From Archangium sp. (GTDB lineage: Bacteria > Myxococcota > Myxococcia > Myxococcales > Myxococcaceae): a DNA stretch of 64,000 nucleotides. The stretch covers positions 186,001 through 250,000 of the forward strand of contig JAUXRX010000057.1 of assembly GCA_030681645.1 (NCBI GenBank), in the 5' to 3' direction. The position numbers were made by a program, and so were the translations under genes. A model generated the notes under the pieces. The model saw nothing but the letters and a program-made list of their open reading frames with translations, was not told the origin of the DNA and ran no database searches. Within the stretch, counting starts at the first letter, position 1, and every line of letters starts with the position of its first letter. Positions 54,083-63,402 of the stretch are shown piece by piece.

Positions 54083-54503
54083 CGTGAACCCCCTGCTCTA
54101 TGCGCTGAGAGAAGACGTGCCTGAGCACCGGGCCTGGTCTCGCTGGATGGGAGACCTGCTCAACGGCGACGAGTCGTTCGCGGTGTGCAGCGCGACGCTC
54201 ACGGCTGTGTTGAGGGTCGCCACGAGCAGGAAGGTCTTCAAGACCCCGACGCCCCTCGACGACGTCCTGCTCTTCATCGATGGCGTGCGCGACGCGCCGG
54301 GCTTCGTGCTGCTCGAGCCCGGGCCCCAGCACTGGTCGATGATGGAGCGCCTCTGTCGGGCGGTCGGGGTCACCGGCAACCTCGCCAGCGACGCGTACCT
54401 CGCAGCGCTCGCGCTCGAGGCCGACGCCGAGCTGATCACCGCCGATCGCGACTTCGCGCGCTTTCCCCGGCTGCGCTTCCGCCACCCGCTCGTCAAAGCC
54501 TGA
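54069..54503 (+). CDS. VapC-like PIN-domain ribonuclease toxin
   Basis: A 144-aa protein. Acidic PIN residues are visible: LLLDVNPLLYALRED at the N-terminus, then SATLTAVLRVATS, NLASDAYLAALALEADAEL and TADRDFARFPRL. VapC toxins cleave tRNA or rRNA to stop growth. It is paired with the antitoxin upstream. Its 3' end overlaps the convergent gene by 11 nt. Confidence 0.9.
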   Translation: MLLLDVNPLLYALREDVPEHRAWSRWMGDLLNGDESFAVCSATLTAVLRVATSRKVFKTPTPLDDVLLFIDGVRDAPGFVLLEPGPQHWSMMERLCRAVGVTGNLASDAYLAALALEADAELITADRDFARFPRLRFRHPLVKA

Positions 54504-55065
54504 GCCCGATCGCCAGCGTCACCCTCGCCGCGCCGAAATACGAGCCCAGCAACGAGACCTCGAGGCCGACGTCGCCCACCATCACCGCCCCACCCAGCCG
54601 AAGCGTCGGCGCGACGGTGGCGGCCAGCATCCAGTCGCCGTCCACCTTCGCGCGCAGCAGCTCGAACGCGACCAGCAGGTCCAGCCAGCCCTGGAGGTGC
54701 TCGTCTCCGAACGCGAGGCCGGCGCACGGGGAGAGCGTGATGAACATCGCCGCCGACACCACCTCCCGGGTCGGCGCGAACGGAACGAGCGGCTCGCTGC
54801 GGCCGACCTCGAGGTCCGAGCGGGGGCCCTCGAGCGCGTCGAGGCCGAGCTGACCTCCGAGGCGGAACCGGGACACGCGCGCGATCAGCTCCACCGTGCC
54901 GCCGAACGAGACCCCGCCCCCGCTGAGAGCTGCACGTTCGCGCCCCGCGCCCACCTGCACCTCGTCCAGCCAGCGGCCGGAGACCGTGCCGTTGACGCTG
55001 GCGCGGGGCCGGTCTTCAGCCCGAACAGCGAAGGGAATCAGGCACAGCAGCAGGAGAGCGCGCAC
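54493..55065 (-). CDS. Secreted beta-rich protein, possible outer-membrane barrel
   Basis: A 190-aa protein with signal peptide MRALLLLCLIPFAVRA. The mature part alternates hydrophobic and polar residues in long strands (GGGVSFGGTVELIARVSRFR, VVSAAMFITLSPCAGLAFG, MLAATVAPTLRLGGAVMVGD, SYFGAARVTLAIGLRL) and ends in a hydrophobic strand, like a small beta-barrel. The family is not recognised. Confidence 0.6.
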   Translation of the reverse strand: MRALLLLCLIPFAVRAEDRPRASVNGTVSGRWLDEVQVGAGRERAALSGGGVSFGGTVELIARVSRFRLGGQLGLDALEGPRSDLEVGRSEPLVPFAPTREVVSAAMFITLSPCAGLAFGDEHLQGWLDLLVAFELLRAKVDGDWMLAATVAPTLRLGGAVMVGDVGLEVSLLGSYFGAARVTLAIGLRL

Positions 55066-55220
55066 GACGGCCCGACGGCGGCGACGCGTCGCTCATTCAC
55101 CACACCACCGAGACGTGCACGTCGTGGTGCTGGAAAGGCCGGCCCGTCGTCGCGGCAGCAGGCGGAGGTGAGATCCGCGGCCGACCGGCGGGCGGAACGG
55201 CCCTTGCTCCGCTGGGCCCC

Positions 55221-55949
55221 ATGTCCGGAAACCCGACCTCTCCCAGGCCACCTCGCGCAGAAGGTGCAGGCCAGCCGCAAAGCGGGGAACGTGGCCGCTT
55301 CGTGGAGCTCTCGCAGCGCCTGGCGGACGGGCGGAGCCGCCGCGTGGTGTTCGTCTCGCACTGCCTGCTGAACGAGAACACGCGGTACCTGGGTGGCGCG
55401 AGGCGCCCGGGGCCCGTGCGCGAGGTGATCGACGCGTGCCTGCGCAGCGGCGTGGGGATGGTGCAGCTGCCCTGCCCCGAGCAGCTGGCGTGGGGAGGCG
55501 TGCTCAAGCGCCGCCTGCTGCGGTTGTACGGGGCGGCCCCGGCGAGCGGCGCGGCGCTGGCCGGCAGGAAAGCGCTGGTCCCCCTGGCGTTGGCGTGGAC
55601 CCGGATCAGGTACACGCGGCTGGCCAGGCGGGTGGTGGCACAGATGGCCGACTACGCGCGCAGTGGCTTCGAGGTGGTGGGGGCGATCGGCGTCGATGGT
55701 TCACCCTCGTGCGGCGTGCAGACGAGCCTCGCGCCGGCGTGCCTGGCCGAGACGGCCGCGGTGGGCACGAACGCGCTCACGGTGGAGAAACAGAACGAAC
55801 TCGTGCGCAGGCACGCGCGGCCGGGGCGGGGGCTCTTCGTCGAAGCGCTGGAACGGGAACTGGCCCGGCGCGGGCTCAGCGTGAGGCTGCTCGCGCACGA
55901 CCTGCTGACCGAGCTCGACGGGCGGCCCACGCCCTTCGACCTGGACTGA
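55221..55949 (+). CDS. DUF523/TudS-like protein
   Basis: A 242-aa protein. Three conserved Cys sites of the DUF523/TudS family are present: FVSHCLLNENTRY, QLPCPEQLAWGG and GVDGSPSCGVQ. In TudS these three Cys hold a [4Fe-4S] cluster that removes sulfur from 2-thiouracil. The same chemistry here is inferred. The first 40 residues are a basic, Pro-rich extension, and ATG 55221 might be too early. It converges with the DmeF-like gene, 3 nt apart. Confidence 0.8.
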   Translation: MSGNPTSPRPPRAEGAGQPQSGERGRFVELSQRLADGRSRRVVFVSHCLLNENTRYLGGARRPGPVREVIDACLRSGVGMVQLPCPEQLAWGGVLKRRLLRLYGAAPASGAALAGRKALVPLALAWTRIRYTRLARRVVAQMADYARSGFEVVGAIGVDGSPSCGVQTSLAPACLAETAAVGTNALTVEKQNELVRRHARPGRGLFVEALERELARRGLSVRLLAHDLLTELDGRPTPFDLD

Positions 55950-55952
55950 GCG

Positions 55953-56900
55953 CTACGACGCCCGGGTGCAGATCTCGACGGTGAGGTGATCGACCGGCGC
56001 GGCGCCCATCACCACGCGCTTGTATTCCTCGAGCGTCTTCGGCTCGGCCGACTGCACCGACACCATGCACACGAGCTGCCTGGGGCCCACCCGCCAGAGG
56101 TGGAGATCGACCACCCGCGTGCCCACCAGGCCCTCGAGCGCGGTCTTCACCTTCTCGCGGTGCTTCTGGGACGGGTCGAGGTCGATCAGCTGGCGGCCGC
56201 ACTCGCGAATGAGCCCCGCGCCCCACTTGAGGATCACCAGCGCACCGAACACGGCGACCACCGGGTCGATCCACTTCCACTGCAGGTAGCGCCCGGCGAG
56301 CAGCGCGCCGATCGCCAGCACCGAGGTGAGGGCGTCAGCCACCACGTGCAGATAGGCCGCGCGCAGGTTGTGATCGTGGCCGTGATCGTGATCGTGATCG
56401 TGGTCCCCGTGGTCGTGGTCGTGCGCGTGTTCATGCGGGTGATCGACGTCGAGCAGCCAGGCAGACAGGAGGTTGACCAGCAGGCCGAGCACGGCCACCG
56501 GGAACGCCTCGGCGAAGCGCACCGTCTCGGGGTTCACGAAGCGGTGAATCGACTCGCCGATCACCCCGAGCGCGACGGCGATGAGCAGCCCCGCGCTGGT
56601 GTAGCCGGCGAGCGCGTAGACCTTGCCGGTGCCGAAGGCGAACTCGGTCTGCCCCGCGCGGGTGCGGGCGTACCAGTACGCCAGCGCGCTGATGCCGAGC
56701 GCGCCCACGTGCGTGCCCATGTGCCAGCCGTCGGCGAGCAGGGCCAGGGAGTGCGTCCACCAGCCCACCACCAGCTCGAGCACCATCATCACCGCGGTGA
56801 GCGCGACCACGGCGCGGGTGCGGCCCTCGCCCTTCGTCACCACCGGCGGGGCGTGCACGGCACACGGCACTTCCACCACGTTCGTGTCAGGCGCAGTCAT
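55953..56900 (-). CDS. CDF-family Co(II)/Ni(II)-type cation exporter, DmeF-like
   Basis: A 315-aa inner-membrane metal/proton antiporter. The TM2 site reads LLADGWHMGTHVGAL (His replacing the second Asp), a pattern I associate with DmeF-type exporters, and TM5 has LHVVADALTSV. A His-rich cytosolic loop of about 25 residues (HPHEHAHDHDHGDHDHDHD) would gather metal ions. The C-terminal domain is KHREKVKTALEGLVGTRVVD. It overlaps the Fur-family regulator gene by 14 nt, which fits metal-controlled expression. Which metal is carried cannot be decided from the sequence. Confidence 0.87.
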   Translation of the reverse strand: MTAPDTNVVEVPCAVHAPPVVTKGEGRTRAVVALTAVMMVLELVVGWWTHSLALLADGWHMGTHVGALGISALAYWYARTRAGQTEFAFGTGKVYALAGYTSAGLLIAVALGVIGESIHRFVNPETVRFAEAFPVAVLGLLVNLLSAWLLDVDHPHEHAHDHDHGDHDHDHDHGHDHNLRAAYLHVVADALTSVLAIGALLAGRYLQWKWIDPVVAVFGALVILKWGAGLIRECGRQLIDLDPSQKHREKVKTALEGLVGTRVVDLHLWRVGPRQLVCMVSVQSAEPKTLEEYKRVVMGAAPVDHLTVEICTRAS

Positions 56901-57333
56901 CGCACTTGCCCCTGAGCTGGATCTCGACCTTCTGCTTCGACAACGACTTCGGCACGCCCTTGCCCGTCTTCACCGAGAGCGTCACCTCGGGCAGGCACGA
57001 CACCACCCCGCAGTCGGTGCAGGTGAAGTGCGGGTGGCGAATGCTCTCGCCGTCACCGCGCTTGAGCTCGAAGCGCCAGACGTGATCGCCGAGGTCGGTG
57101 CGCTGCACCAGGCCCGCCTCGGTGAGGTCGACCAGGTTCCGGTAGACGGTGGTGCGGTCCATGCCCTCTTCGGCGAGCGTGTCGACCAGCTCTCCGTGAG
57201 AGACCGGCGTCGTCGCCACGATCAACCGCTTGAGCACCGCGATGCGCGGCGCAGTGCTGCGCAGCCCCACTCCCCGGATGGTGGACTTGAGCTGGTCGAG
57301 GGAAGGCGCGACGGACGGCGTTGCTATTGCCAT
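56887..57333 (-). CDS. Fur-family metalloregulator
   Basis: A 148-aa repressor. The winged helix includes LRSTAPRIAVLKRLIVATTP and GMDRTTVYRNLVDLTEAGLV. Metal-binding residues are HPHFTCTDCGVVSCLP and a C-terminal KCDDC, forming a structural zinc site. The sensed metal (Fe, Zn, Mn, Ni) cannot be told from the sequence alone, but the overlapping DmeF-like exporter suggests Co or Ni. The start codon lies in a palindromic stretch that may be its own operator. Confidence 0.92.
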   Translation of the reverse strand: MAIATPSVAPSLDQLKSTIRGVGLRSTAPRIAVLKRLIVATTPVSHGELVDTLAEEGMDRTTVYRNLVDLTEAGLVQRTDLGDHVWRFELKRGDGESIRHPHFTCTDCGVVSCLPEVTLSVKTGKGVPKSLSKQKVEIQLRGKCDDCA

Positions 57334-57353
57334 TGCATTTGCAACCGTAGCAA
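57321..57353 (-). promoter_or_regulatory. Candidate autoregulatory operator of the Fur-family gene
   Basis: The inner 12-bp palindrome TTGCATTTGCAA (57333-57344) is flanked by TTGCTA (57321-57326) and TAGCAA (57348-57353), a second inverted repeat. The motif TTGC recurs on both strands. It is A+T-rich against a very GC-rich background and overlaps the start codon. Fur-family operators are usually such palindromes. This is inferred from position and symmetry. Confidence 0.5.
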
Positions 57354-57373
57354 TTCCACCCCGCGACGGGCGC

Positions 57374-59008
<1,635 letters not shown>

Positions 59009-59071
59009 CGGGAGCGGGTTTGCCAGAGAACCACCAGCGCTCAAAGTGCCAGTTGCGCTAAGGCGGCACGC

Positions 59072-60025
59072 ATGAAGCGCTTCGCTCTCGCTGGGTTGTT
59101 GATCGTCGGGTGTTCGCCGACCCCACCCTCAGTGACCGATGGCGGTGCGGACGCGGGGCTCGACGACGCGGGCTTCGATGCGGGCTTCGACGCCGGGGCG
59201 CCCGACGCGGGCTCGTACGTGCCTGATCCGCTCGTCACCGCCCGGCCCTTTGGTGAGGTCGTGCCGGTGGGCTACTCGCGCGGAACGCCGACGCCGCTGG
59301 TGGTGCTGCTGCACGGCTACACCGCCACCGCCGCGACCCAGGACGCCTACTTCCACCTCACCGGGCTCGCGCAGCAGCGCACCTTCCTGCTCGCGTTGCC
59401 CGACGGCACCATCGATTCCACCGGGCAGCATTTCTGGAACGCGACCGACGCGTGCTGCGCGTTCGGGGGCACCGTCGACGACGTGGCGTACCTGACCGCG
59501 GTCATCCACGACATGCAGGCCCGCTTCACGGTGGACCCGAAGCGCATCTTCCTGGTCGGGCACTCCAACGGCGGCTTCATGGCGCACCGCCTCGCGTGCG
59601 ATCGGAGCGAGCTCATCGCCGGCATCGTGTCACTGGCCGGCGCGGTGTGGGCCGACACGGCGCGGTGCAACCCGGCGCAGAGGGTGAACGTGCTGCAGGT
59701 GCACGGCACGCTCGACGCGGTGATCTCCTACAACGGCGGGGTGGCGCTGGCGGGCCAGCCGCCCTTCCCCTCGGCGGAGACCACCGTCACGACCTGGGCC
59801 GCAAAGAACGGCTGCACGGGGGCGATGCTCGAGTCGATCGGCGGCGATCTCGACCTGGTGACCGATCTGCCTTTCTCCGAGACGCAGCGCGAGTCGTTCA
59901 CTGGCTGTCCGCCCGGCGCCGCGGCCGAGCTCTGGCGCATTCGCGGCGGGAGCCATGTCCCGGTGTTCAACAGCCAGTGGGCGAGCAACATCTACACGTG
60001 GCTGTCGGCCCACCCGAAGCCCTGA
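59072..60025 (+). CDS. Lipoprotein esterase of the PHB-depolymerase/LpqC type
   Basis: A 317-aa protein from ATG 59072 with lipobox LLIVGC (Cys at 14) and an Asp/Ala/Gly-rich linker (DAGLDDAGFDAGFDAGAPDA). The alpha/beta hydrolase follows: VVLLHGYTATAATQ, nucleophile Ser in VGHSNGGFMAHRL (about 164), VLQVHGTLDAVISYNGG and GGSHVPVFNSQW for the catalytic His. It probably cleaves polyester or phenolic esters outside the cell. Confidence 0.88.
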   Translation: MKRFALAGLLIVGCSPTPPSVTDGGADAGLDDAGFDAGFDAGAPDAGSYVPDPLVTARPFGEVVPVGYSRGTPTPLVVLLHGYTATAATQDAYFHLTGLAQQRTFLLALPDGTIDSTGQHFWNATDACCAFGGTVDDVAYLTAVIHDMQARFTVDPKRIFLVGHSNGGFMAHRLACDRSELIAGIVSLAGAVWADTARCNPAQRVNVLQVHGTLDAVISYNGGVALAGQPPFPSAETTVTTWAAKNGCTGAMLESIGGDLDLVTDLPFSETQRESFTGCPPGAAAELWRIRGGSHVPVFNSQWASNIYTWLSAHPKP

Positions 60026-60042
60026 ACGACTATGCTGTCGGC

Positions 60043-60276
60043 GTGACCGCACGAGAGAGAGAAGTCCTGGGCGAGGCCCTGCGCCTCAACTCAAAACAGC
60101 GCGCACGGCTGGCAGCCGAACTCCTCGCCAGCATCGGCGGAGAGCCGGAGGGCGATGCCGACACGATGTGGACGCTGGAACTCGAGAAGCGCGCGAAGCG
60201 GGCTCTCGCCGGCAAATCCGTCGGAACCGATTGGGCGGTCGTGCGAGCTCGGATTCAGAAGCCCACTCGCCGCTGA
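60043..60276 (+). CDS. RelB/ParD-like addiction-module antitoxin
   Basis: A 77-aa protein from GTG 60043. It fits the Unstab_antitox family: VLGEALRLNSKQRARLAAEL, LLASIGGEPEGDADTMWTLE, ELEKRAKRALAG. It overlaps the toxin start by one base (TGATG), and both are probably autoregulated. Confidence 0.85.
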   Translation: MTAREREVLGEALRLNSKQRARLAAELLASIGGEPEGDADTMWTLELEKRAKRALAGKSVGTDWAVVRARIQKPTRR

Positions 60277-60602
60277 TGAAACCAATCAGGCTCGATGAGG
60301 AAGCTGCGGACGAATTGTCGGCCGCGCATGCCTGGTACCAGGAACAGGTTCGCGGCCTCGGCGACTCGTTGATCTCAGCAGTCAACGCGAAGCTCCTTCG
60401 GATTCAACGGTCACCGCGGCGGTCCCCTCTTGCCCCAGGCGTTCCAGTCGGTCTCGGTGTTCGTCGTGCGCTCCTCCACGGATTCCCTTTCGCGATCTTC
60501 TTCATCGAGTTGGAGGACGAAATCCGCGTACTCGCGATCGCTCACCACCGCCGCCGACCGGGCTACTGGAGACGGCGTGTGCGCAAGCCCACCGCCCACT
60601 AA
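60276..60602 (+). CDS. RelE/ParE-family toxin
   Basis: A 108-aa protein. The N-terminus IRLDEEAADELSAAHAWYQE, the VNAKLLRIQRSP helix and the C-terminal strands RRALLHGFPFAIFFIELEDE and VLAIAHHRRRPGYW match the RelE/ParE fold. It probably cleaves mRNA on the ribosome or poisons gyrase; which one cannot be told. Confidence 0.87.
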   Translation: MKPIRLDEEAADELSAAHAWYQEQVRGLGDSLISAVNAKLLRIQRSPRRSPLAPGVPVGLGVRRALLHGFPFAIFFIELEDEIRVLAIAHHRRRPGYWRRRVRKPTAH

Positions 60603-60650
60603 CGTCGTCGTTTCGCGGAAGCGAAGAGCGCAGTACACCCTTCGCAGCCC

Positions 60651-61907
60651 ATGCCGCGCCTCAGCCCCACCGATCCCACGGTCACCATCGAGCTGGACGG
60701 CGATCAACTGCAGGCCCGTGAGGGTGAGCCCGTCGCGTGCGCCGTCATCGCGAACGACCAGCTGATCTTCAGCCGCTCGCCCAAGTACCACCGCCCCCGC
60801 GGCCCTTTCTGCATGACCGGCGCCTGCGCGCAGTGCCTCATGCGCGTGGACGGCATCCCCAACGTGGCCACCTGCCGGGTGCCGGTGAAGGCCGGCATGC
60901 GGCTCGAGCGGCAGAACGCGATGCCCGACGTGCGCGTCGATCTCCTCCGCGCGAACGACTTCGTGTTCCGCGACTGGTTCAATCACCACGAGTTCATGGC
61001 CGGCTGGCCCATCGCCGAGCAGGTGCTGCTCAAGATCGCGCGCCAGCTCTCGGGCCTGGGCGTGCTGCCTGAACGGGCGGCGGCCGATCGTCAGCCTGCG
61101 ATCATCGAAGAGCACGACCTGGTGGTGGTCGGGGGCGGCGCTGCCGGGCTCTCGGCTGCACGCCAACTCGAGACGCGCGGGGTGAAGCACGTGCTCTTCG
61201 AGCGCGACCTGCACGTCGGTGGCCGGCTCACCTCGGGGGCGGAAGCAGGCCAGCCCGCTCCGTGGAACGCGCCGGCCCGGCTGGGCGCCGAGGTGGTGGG
61301 GCTCTTCGCCGACGACGGCAAGCCGTTCCTCGCGGTGGTGGAGGGCGAGCGGCTGCACCTCGTCTTCTACCAGCGGCTGCTCCTGGCCGTGGGCGGCCAC
61401 GCAATGTTGCCCACCTTCCCCAACAACGATCTCCCGGGCGTGATGGCGGGGCGCGCGGTGTCGATGCTGATCAGGCGCCACGGAATCCTCCCGGGCAGAC
61501 GGGTGGCGTGTGTCGGCGAAGCCAGCGAGGCGAGATCGCTGGCCGAGCTGGTGAAGGGAGCGGGCGGTGAGGCACTGGCAGTGGGCGCGGAGATCGTTCG
61601 CGCGCATGGCCTGCGCACCGTCAACGCGGTCACGGTGACCCCCGGGGGAAAAATCGACTGCGACGTGATCGCCGCCTGTGGTCCGCCGAGCCCCGCGTTC
61701 GAGCTGGCGCGGTGCGCGGGCGCCGAGGTGGTGTGGAACCCGGCGGCGCGGTGCTTCGTGGTGCAGACCGATTCGCGAGGGCAGACGGCGAACCCGGCCG
61801 TGTTCGTCGCAGGTGAGATGCGGGGGCCGATGTCGTCGGCTGCGGCGGCGGAGCAGGGGCTGGCCGCGGCAGATGCGCTGGCCCGGCCGCTCGCGGAGGC
61901 AACGTGA
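60651..61907 (+). CDS. [2Fe-2S]/FAD subunit of an amine or imino-acid dehydrogenase (HcnA-HcnB/SoxA-like)
   Basis: A 418-aa protein. Residues about 10-95 are a plant-type ferredoxin-like domain (PKYHRPRGPFCMTGACAQCL plus a later Cys in NVATCRVPVKAG), as in HcnA. From about 155 an FAD/NAD(P)-binding domain follows (HDLVVVGGGAAGLSAARQLE, VLFERDLHVGGRL, FVAGEMRGPMSS). The layout equals HcnA fused to the front of HcnB, but without the C-terminal BFD-like Cys domain. It is coupled by GTGA to the next subunit. The substrate is possibly proline, hydroxyproline, opine or glycine. Confidence 0.85.
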   Translation: MPRLSPTDPTVTIELDGDQLQAREGEPVACAVIANDQLIFSRSPKYHRPRGPFCMTGACAQCLMRVDGIPNVATCRVPVKAGMRLERQNAMPDVRVDLLRANDFVFRDWFNHHEFMAGWPIAEQVLLKIARQLSGLGVLPERAAADRQPAIIEEHDLVVVGGGAAGLSAARQLETRGVKHVLFERDLHVGGRLTSGAEAGQPAPWNAPARLGAEVVGLFADDGKPFLAVVEGERLHLVFYQRLLLAVGGHAMLPTFPNNDLPGVMAGRAVSMLIRRHGILPGRRVACVGEASEARSLAELVKGAGGEALAVGAEIVRAHGLRTVNAVTVTPGGKIDCDVIAACGPPSPAFELARCAGAEVVWNPAARCFVVQTDSRGQTANPAVFVAGEMRGPMSSAAAAEQGLAAADALARPLAEAT

Positions 61908-63394
61908 GCAAGTCACTCGTCTGCACCTGCGAAGACGTGACCGCCAGCGAGGTCGAGCACGCCATCAGCAAGGGCTACTGCGACATCGAGTCGGTCAAGC
62001 GCTTCACCGGCTTCGGCACCGGCATGTGCCAGGGCAAGCAGTGCCTCAACGCCGTGGCCCGGCTGCTCGAAGACAAGGCCCCGAAGAAGCCTGCCCCCGC
62101 GCAGTTGATGCCCTTCACCCCGCGGCCCCCGCTCTTCCCCACCGAGCTCGGCTACTGGGCCAGCGCCGCGTTCGACCCCGCGCGCGCTCCGGCCGGCGGC
62201 GTGCCCGCGGTGGACATCGCCTCGCCCACCCTGCGCTCGGAAGCGCCGGTGAAGGCGAAGGCGAAGATCGTGATCATCGGCGGCGGCATCATGGGCCTCG
62301 CGCTCGCCTGGAACCTCGCCGAGCTGGGCGAGACCGACGTGGTGGTGCTCGAGAAGGGGTACCTCTGCGCCGGCGCCTCGGGCCGCAACGGCGGCGGCAT
62401 CCGCGCGCAGTGGGGCACGCCCACGCTGATCTCGCTCGCGCGCCGCAGCATCGAGCTGATGAAGCGCTTCGCGCGCGACATGGGCATCAACGTCTGGTTC
62501 CGCCAGGGCGGCTACCTCTTCCTGGCGAAGTCCGACGAGGTGGTGCGGAAGATCGAGCGCGGCGCGGCGCTGCACAACCAGCACGGCGTGCCCACGCAGA
62601 TCCTCACCCCCGACGCGGCGCGCGACGTGGTGCCGCAGCTCACCCTGAAGGGCGTGAAGGCCGCCGCGTGGAACCCGAAGGACGCGGTGATCTTCCCCTG
62701 GCCGTTCCTGTGGGGCTACGCGCAGCAGGCGCAGAAGCGCGGGGTGCAGGTCGAGACCTTCACCGACGTGGTGGGCTTCGAGCTGGGCGGCGGGAAGATC
62801 AAGAAGGTGATCACCGATCGCGGCGAGATCGCCTGCGAGACGGTGGTGCTGGCGGCCGGCGCCTGGAGCCCGCAGATCGCGAAGCTCGCCGGCGTGCACC
62901 TGCCCAACCACCCGCACCGCCACGAGATCTGCAGCACCGAGCCGCTCAAGCCCTTCCTCGGGCCGCTGGTGTCGGTGCTCGACTCGGGCCTCTACTTCTC
63001 GCAGTCGATGCGCGGCGAGATCGTCGGCGGCATGGGCGACCCGCGAGAGCCGGTCGGCTTGAACCTGGGCTCGACCTCGCGCTTCCTCACCCGCTACGCG
63101 CAGGCGCTCACCGAGCAGCTGCCGCAGACCGGGAGAGTGAAGGTCTTGCGGCAGTGGTCAGGTCCGTACGACGTCACGCCCGACAACTCGCCCATTCTGG
63201 GCAAGACGCCGAAGCTCGAGAACCTGCTCAACCTGAGCGGCTTCGTGGGGCACGGCTTCATGATGGCGCCCGCCGTCGCCGAGCGGATGGCGAAGTGGAT
63301 GGCGACGGGTGAGTCCGACGAGCTGTTCGAGCGCTTCACGCTCTCGCGCTTCGCCGAGGGGCGAATGGAGCGCGAAGACATGATCATCGGGTGA
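61904..63394 (+). CDS. BFD-domain plus DAO-type FAD dehydrogenase subunit (HcnC-like)
   Basis: A 496-aa protein from GTG 61904. The N-terminus is a BFD-like [2Fe-2S] domain (LVCTCEDVTASEVEHA and GTGMCQGKQC, four Cys). From about 120 there is a DAO fold with IVIIGGGIMGLALAWNLAEL, GASGRNGGGIRAQWGTPTL and NLSGFVGHGFMMAPA. In HcnABC and octopine-type enzymes the BFD domain is at the end of the B subunit; here it is moved to the front of the catalytic subunit. It probably oxidises an amino or imino acid and passes electrons to the partner's iron-sulfur centre. Confidence 0.87.
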   Translation: MSKSLVCTCEDVTASEVEHAISKGYCDIESVKRFTGFGTGMCQGKQCLNAVARLLEDKAPKKPAPAQLMPFTPRPPLFPTELGYWASAAFDPARAPAGGVPAVDIASPTLRSEAPVKAKAKIVIIGGGIMGLALAWNLAELGETDVVVLEKGYLCAGASGRNGGGIRAQWGTPTLISLARRSIELMKRFARDMGINVWFRQGGYLFLAKSDEVVRKIERGAALHNQHGVPTQILTPDAARDVVPQLTLKGVKAAAWNPKDAVIFPWPFLWGYAQQAQKRGVQVETFTDVVGFELGGGKIKKVITDRGEIACETVVLAAGAWSPQIAKLAGVHLPNHPHRHEICSTEPLKPFLGPLVSVLDSGLYFSQSMRGEIVGGMGDPREPVGLNLGSTSRFLTRYAQALTEQLPQTGRVKVLRQWSGPYDVTPDNSPILGKTPKLENLLNLSGFVGHGFMMAPAVAERMAKWMATGESDELFERFTLSRFAEGRMEREDMIIG

Positions 63395-63402
63395 GCTCGA
63401 AC

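Noticed and set aside
56380-56440. GTGATC/GTGGTC microsatellite as a regulatory repeat
   Set aside because: It encodes the His/Asp-rich metal loop of the cation exporter, a normal family feature.
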